Shown here: positions 13,752-17,070 of the stretch, one piece after another | How positions within the stretch are numbered: the stretch's first letter is position 1 | Layout of the letters: each line of letters begins with the position of its first letter | Origin: DATEHQ01 sp035279525 | GTDB taxonomy: Bacteria; Chloroflexota; Dormibacteria; Dormibacterales; Dormibacteraceae | Length of the DNA: 17,070 nucleotides | Direction of reading: 5' to 3' | NCBI GenBank assembly: GCA_035279525.1 | Contig: DATEHQ010000125.1 | Span: 1-17,070 of the forward strand | The notes under the pieces: model-generated | The model's database searches: none | What the model was told of the DNA's origin: nothing | Seen by the model: only the letters and a program-made list of their open reading frames with translations | Translations under genes and position numbers: made by a program

Positions 13752-16360
13752 AGGAGGCCGTCGCCCTGCTCCAGAATGCGAGCGCCGTCGCATTCGTTCT
13801 GCTGGGCGCCGTCACCGCCGCGAGCTGGCTGCGCCGCAGGGACAGGTCGACCGGATTTCTCGCGCTGGCGATCGTGCTGCTCTCCGGCGAGGTGCTCGTC
13901 GGCCGCCTCGCTGCGCTCTTCCAGGTCAACCTGGCGCTGGTGGGCCAGCTCAGCGTCATCGCATTTCTGGGCTCCGGCTATGCGCTGCTTCGTTATCGAG
14001 GATCGCTGATCCCCCTCCCTCGCCGCTGGCATGCCGCCGCGATCGCATCGATGGTGGCTGCCAGCGGTTTTCTGATCGTCGCGGAAGCCGCCGGCGCGGG
14101 TCGAGGCATGCTCACCGCCGGCGCGGTTGCCCTGGTGCTCGTGTGGTCGGCCGCGGTCGGCGAGCCGATCGTCCGCTTCTGGCTGGTCGCCCGGGACCAG
14201 CCCGCGGTGCAGGCGTGGCGTCTACGCTCCCTGAGCCTCGGCTTCGGCGGCCTGGTTGTGGTGCTGCTTTTCGCCATCTCCGCCCAGGCCCTGGCGAACG
14301 ACCCGTTGGTCCAGCTTGGGATCGGGCTCCTGGTGCTGGCGATCGTGCCCTTTCTCTACGTGAGCTTCTCGCCACCCGCCTGGCTGCGGCGCGAGTGGCG
14401 CGCGGCCGAGGAAGAAGGGCTGCGCAAGTTCATGGAGGAGCTGCTGCTGAGCGAGGATCGCGACGCCCTGGCCGTGCGAGCCCTCGATTGGGCGACGCGG
14501 CTCGTGGGCGGCGCCTCCGCGGTCGCATTCGACAGCTCCGGAAGCTGGACCGCGTCGAGCGGCTTCGACGCCAGGCAGATCGAGCAGCTCAAAGCACAGC
14601 TCCCACACCTGGTCGAAGGTGCCGGCCGGATCACGCTGGACGGCTCGGCCGGCACGGTCCTGAGCCTGCCGATCGCCGGGCTGTCGGGCGGCGGAACCCT
14701 GGTCGCGCTGGCCGGCCCGTACACGCCCGGCTTCGGGCCCGACGAGATCAGTCGCGTGCAGCAGTTCATGAGCGCGTTCGTCACGGCGCTGGACCGCCGG
14801 CACCTGATCGAACAGCTCAAGGAGACCAACGTCCGGCTGGTGGAGGCCAACAGGCACAAGAGCGTGTTTCTGGCCAACATGAGCCACGAGCTGAGGACGC
14901 CGCTCAACGCGATCATCGGATTCTCCGAGCTCATGACCGATGCGCGAGAGGACCAGTTCGACGCCGCCACCCGCAAGCGCTTCCTGGCGCAGATCCATTC
15001 GAGCGGCAAGCACCTGCTCGGCTTGATCAACGACATCCTCGACCTGTCGAAGGTCGAGGCGGGACAGATGGAGCTGCGGCTTCAATCGGTACACGTGGCC
15101 GAGGTGGCCGACCAGGTCGCCAGGACCGTCGAACCACTGGTGGCGCAGAAGGAGATCCGCCTCGTCGTGGACGTGGCGCCGGCAGGAAGCGTCGTGGCCG
15201 ACGCCGGCAAGCTGAAGCAGATGCTCCTGAACCTTGTTTCCAACGCAATCAAGTTCACGCCCGAAGGTGGGACCGTCACCATCGCTGGCCGCCGCCGCGC
15301 CGACGCTGTCGAGATCTCTGTGGCAGACACAGGCATCGGCATCGCCGACTCAGACCAGAAACAGATCTTCCAGGAGTTCCACCAGATCGACCAGGGCGCG
15401 GGGCGAATGCACGAAGGGACCGGGCTGGGCCTGGCCCTCACCAGGCGGTTCGCGATGCTGCACGGCGGCGACGTGCAGGTCCAGAGCCGGGTCTCGAAAG
15501 GCAGCGTGTTCACGATCAGCCTTCCCATCCGGCCGGAGCCGGTGTCGACAGCGCCGGTCGTCCCGGTCGTACAAGGCACTGTTTCGAACGGCCACGGCAC
15601 TGGCGCGGTCGTGCTGGTCGTGGAAGACGATCCCGGGGCCGCGGAGCTGCTGACGCGCCACCTGGGGATCGCCGGCTACCGCACTCACGTGGCGCGCACT
15701 GGCACGGAAGCGCTGGCCATGGCGAAGGAGTTGAAGCCCGCGGCCATCACCCTGGACATCATCCTTCCGGAGCTGGACGGCTGGGAGGTGCTGAGCCGGT
15801 TGAAGAGCGAACCGGCGACCGAAGCGATCCCCATCGTAGTCGTCAGCGTGGTCGACAACCCTGAGCTGGGCATCGCCCTGGGCGCCCTGGACTACATGGT
15901 CAAGCCGGTCGATGCCCGGGAGCTCGTCGCCCGCCTCAACCGCCTCGACTTCAACCGCACGGTCGGCCACGACCACGTCCGAGTTCTCGTCGTCGACGAC
16001 GAGCCGGCCAACCGCGAGTGGCTCACCGCGGCGCTCGAGCCGGCGGGCTTCACGGTGGTCCCGGCATCCGGCGGCCGCGAGGCGATCGACACGGCGGTGA
16101 AGGACAAGCCGGACCTGGTTCTGCTCGACCTGATGATGCCGGAGGTGAGCGGCTTCGACGTCGTGGAGGCGCTGCGCAAGGACGAGGCGACGCGGCAAAC
16201 CCCGATCATGATCGTCACGTCCGCCACGCTCTCAGAGGCCGACAGGCGGCAGCTGCATGGACGCGTGGCTGACATCATGAGCCGCGGCTCCGTGTCCGCC
16301 GGCGAGCTGGCCGGCGTGCTGAAGCGCGTCTTGGCCGGAAGCCATAGCGGTACCGCTTGA
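13748..16360 (+). CDS. Hybrid histidine kinase: 7-helix membrane domain, GAF-like, HisKA-HATPase, two receivers
   Basis: This 870-residue hybrid sensor kinase has about seven hydrophobic helices in residues 11-206, a family I cannot name. They are followed by a weak GAF-like region (225-355) and a short helix leading to HisKA. The phospho-acceptor is H380 in SHELRTPLN. The ATPase domain has the N-box residue N499 (LVSNAIKF), DTGIGI (527-532) and GTGLGL (557-562). Receiver 1 (about 620-735) has E626-D628, D670 and K719. Receiver 2 (about 744-862) has D750/D751, D794 (LLDLMMP) and T824, but R846 where the conserved lysine is expected. No Hpt domain is present. ATG 13748 overlaps the previous stop (ATGA) and follows GAGGGAG by 4 nt; the frame is open 55 codons further upstream inside the HD-GYP gene. 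The stop overlaps the next start as TTGA. Confidence 0.9.
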   Translation: MKEAVALLQNASAVAFVLLGAVTAASWLRRRDRSTGFLALAIVLLSGEVLVGRLAALFQVNLALVGQLSVIAFLGSGYALLRYRGSLIPLPRRWHAAAIASMVAASGFLIVAEAAGAGRGMLTAGAVALVLVWSAAVGEPIVRFWLVARDQPAVQAWRLRSLSLGFGGLVVVLLFAISAQALANDPLVQLGIGLLVLAIVPFLYVSFSPPAWLRREWRAAEEEGLRKFMEELLLSEDRDALAVRALDWATRLVGGASAVAFDSSGSWTASSGFDARQIEQLKAQLPHLVEGAGRITLDGSAGTVLSLPIAGLSGGGTLVALAGPYTPGFGPDEISRVQQFMSAFVTALDRRHLIEQLKETNVRLVEANRHKSVFLANMSHELRTPLNAIIGFSELMTDAREDQFDAATRKRFLAQIHSSGKHLLGLINDILDLSKVEAGQMELRLQSVHVAEVADQVARTVEPLVAQKEIRLVVDVAPAGSVVADAGKLKQMLLNLVSNAIKFTPEGGTVTIAGRRRADAVEISVADTGIGIADSDQKQIFQEFHQIDQGAGRMHEGTGLGLALTRRFAMLHGGDVQVQSRVSKGSVFTISLPIRPEPVSTAPVVPVVQGTVSNGHGTGAVVLVVEDDPGAAELLTRHLGIAGYRTHVARTGTEALAMAKELKPAAITLDIILPELDGWEVLSRLKSEPATEAIPIVVVSVVDNPELGIALGALDYMVKPVDARELVARLNRLDFNRTVGHDHVRVLVVDDEPANREWLTAALEPAGFTVVPASGGREAIDTAVKDKPDLVLLDLMMPEVSGFDVVEALRKDEATRQTPIMIVTSATLSEADRRQLHGRVADIMSRGSVSAGELAGVLKRVLAGSHSGTA

Positions 16361-16773
16361 GCGGGGCCGTCCGGATCCTGGTGGTGGAGGACAACGAGGC
16401 CAATCAGCTGCTCGTTCGCGCCGTCCTGGACCTCGAGGGGTTCCAGGTCGAGGTCGCCGGCAACGCCACCGAGGCGCTCGAGATGCTGCGCGCACGGACC
16501 CCCGACCTCGTCCTGATGGACATTCAACTGCCTGGGGAGGACGGCCTTTCCCTCACGCGCCGGCTGAAGGCCGATCCCGCCACCGCGTCCATCACGGTCG
16601 TCGCCCTGACGGCGCACGCGATGAGCGGCGACAAAGAGCTGGCCCTGTCCGCGGGCTGCGCCGGCTACATCTCCAAGCCCATCGACACACGGACGCTTGG
16701 CACCCAGCTGCGGCAATACCTGACGGGCTCCAACGACCGTGGCGCGCCCCTGGAACAGGGTGCTGTGCAGTGA
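16357..16773 (+). CDS. Stand-alone receiver (CheY/DivK-like response regulator)
   Basis: This single receiver domain of 138 residues has no output domain. It has the complete phosphorylation site: E11/D12, D55 (LVLMDIQLP), T85 (ALTAHAM) and K107 (YISKPID). The segment ALTAHAMSGDKE followed by AGCAGYISKPID is the form seen in DivK-like receivers that work with hybrid kinases. It starts at TTG 16357, overlapping the hybrid kinase stop by four bases (TTGA). It is therefore probably translated by coupling and phosphorylated by the kinase encoded just before it. Residues after about 123 form a short non-conserved tail. It may act as a phosphate sink or as a diffusible regulator of the HD-GYP/kinase protein; both roles are inference. 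Confidence 0.9.
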   Translation: MSGAVRILVVEDNEANQLLVRAVLDLEGFQVEVAGNATEALEMLRARTPDLVLMDIQLPGEDGLSLTRRLKADPATASITVVALTAHAMSGDKELALSAGCAGYISKPIDTRTLGTQLRQYLTGSNDRGAPLEQGAVQ

Positions 16774-16775
16774 GC

Positions 16776-16790
16776 GCCGGCTGAGCCGGC
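16776..16790. terminator. GC hairpin between convergent genes
   Basis: GCCGGC-TGA-GCCGGC forms a 6-bp all-GC stem with a 3-nt loop in the 21-nt gap between the receiver gene and the opposing amidohydrolase gene. There is no clear T-run on either side, so it is a candidate bidirectional terminator by position rather than a textbook one. Confidence 0.4.
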
Positions 16791-16794
16791 AGCT

Positions 16795-17070
16795 TCATCC
16801 GGCCAGCCGGCGGCTGACCTCGGCGATCTCGCTCGCGATCCGATCTTCGTCCGCGGTCAGCAGCCGCCCATCCCGCACCACAACCCTCCCACCGACTACC
16901 ACCGTCTGAGCGCGCGCCGGCGGAGCGAGGCACAGGGCCGCGATCGGGTCCGCGATGCCCGCGTGGGCGAGGTCGTCCAGGCGAAAGCAAGCGATGTCCG
17001 CGCACCTGCCGACTTCCAGGGTGCCGCAGTCATCGCGGCCGAGGCACTCCGCTCCGCCGCGGGTCGCCAG
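16795..17070 (-). CDS. 8-oxoguanine deaminase / AtzB-like amidohydrolase, C-terminal part (cut by window end)
   Basis: Only the last 91 residues are present; the catalytic metal site lies beyond the window. The fragment begins LATRGGAECLGRDDCGTLEV, the typical end of the amidohydrolase barrel running into the beta-sandwich (GxLEVGRxADI). It continues DLAHAGIADPIAALCLAPP, then VVVGGRVVVRDGRLLTADE and a C-terminal helix. The HAG.xDPxAAL block followed by GRVVVRDGRL resembles 8-oxoguanine deaminases and related hydroxyatrazine hydrolases of the AtzB/TrzA group. If correct, it would deaminate an oxidised guanine to urate, which fits the purine and allantoin genes on the other side of the signalling block. 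The substrate is uncertain because the active-site residues are not visible. Confidence 0.75.
   Translation of the reverse strand: MATRGGAECLGRDDCGTLEVGRCADIACFRLDDLAHAGIADPIAALCLAPPARAQTVVVGGRVVVRDGRLLTADEDRIASEIAEVSRRLAG

Noticed and set aside
12105..13793. 562-codon open frame on the minus strand opposite the kinase-receiver-HD-GYP gene
   Set aside because: It is antisense to a gene with three complete domains; its Arg/Asp/His-rich translation shows no domain. Long antisense frames are expected at this GC content.
16592..17005. 137-codon minus-strand frame across the receiver gene end
   Set aside because: A different minus frame (16795-17070) carries the recognisable amidohydrolase C-terminus, so this one is a shadow.

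Overview
The window is GC-rich DNA (roughly two thirds G+C by eye) with tightly packed, often overlapping genes. The gene content suggests a GC-rich soil-type bacterium of the Terrabacteria (Chloroflexota, Dormibacterota or Actinomycetota-like). The main clues are an actinobacterial 'Sdh1-like' succinate dehydrogenase in C-A-B order, a PknB-like kinase, a PAS-GAF-LuxR regulator, and promoter-like TANNNT boxes very close to start codons. I cannot assign a genus.

Layout. 62-3362 (+): a three-gene succinate dehydrogenase/fumarate reductase operon (membrane anchor, flavoprotein, iron-sulfur protein) with overlapping start and stop codons. 3441-4004 (+): a hypoxanthine-type purine phosphoribosyltransferase. 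4001-5272 (-): cytosine deaminase. 5346-9740 (+): an operon divergent from it, encoding an NCS1 nucleobase/ureide permease, a small DUF3830 cyclophilin-like protein, an allantoate amidohydrolase and an allantoinase. 9741-10054 is a non-coding regulatory stretch containing a DosR-box-like palindrome. 10055-11740 (+): a PAS-GAF-GAF-LuxR regulator. 11741-11906 is a short gap holding an 18-bp perfect palindrome and two related elements. 11907-16773 (+): a translationally coupled signalling operon of a Ser/Thr kinase-receiver-HD-GYP fusion, a seven-helix hybrid histidine kinase with two receivers, and a stand-alone DivK-like receiver. 16795-17070 (-): the C-terminal end of an 8-oxoguanine deaminase/AtzB-like amidohydrolase, running off the window.

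How the genes may work together. Most of the metabolic genes concern purine/pyrimidine bases and their ureide breakdown products: uptake (NCS1), deamination of cytosine and probably 8-oxoguanine, opening of allantoin to allantoate, release of ammonia from allantoate, and salvage of hypoxanthine/guanine. Together they look like a nitrogen- and base-scavenging island. The signalling operon between its two parts combines Ser/Thr phosphorylation, a His-Asp phosphorelay (four receiver domains) and probable c-di-GMP hydrolysis, with the neighbouring GAF-LuxR protein as the only DNA-binding output in view. That the signalling block controls the catabolic genes is inference from position only.

The most notable items are the STK-REC-HD-GYP fusion, the palindromic elements around the LuxR gene, the Cys/His motif in the SDH membrane anchor, the DUF3830 gene inside an allantoin operon, and the probable non-AUG starts at gene overlaps. 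No tRNA, rRNA, CRISPR array, IS element or phage gene was recognised.
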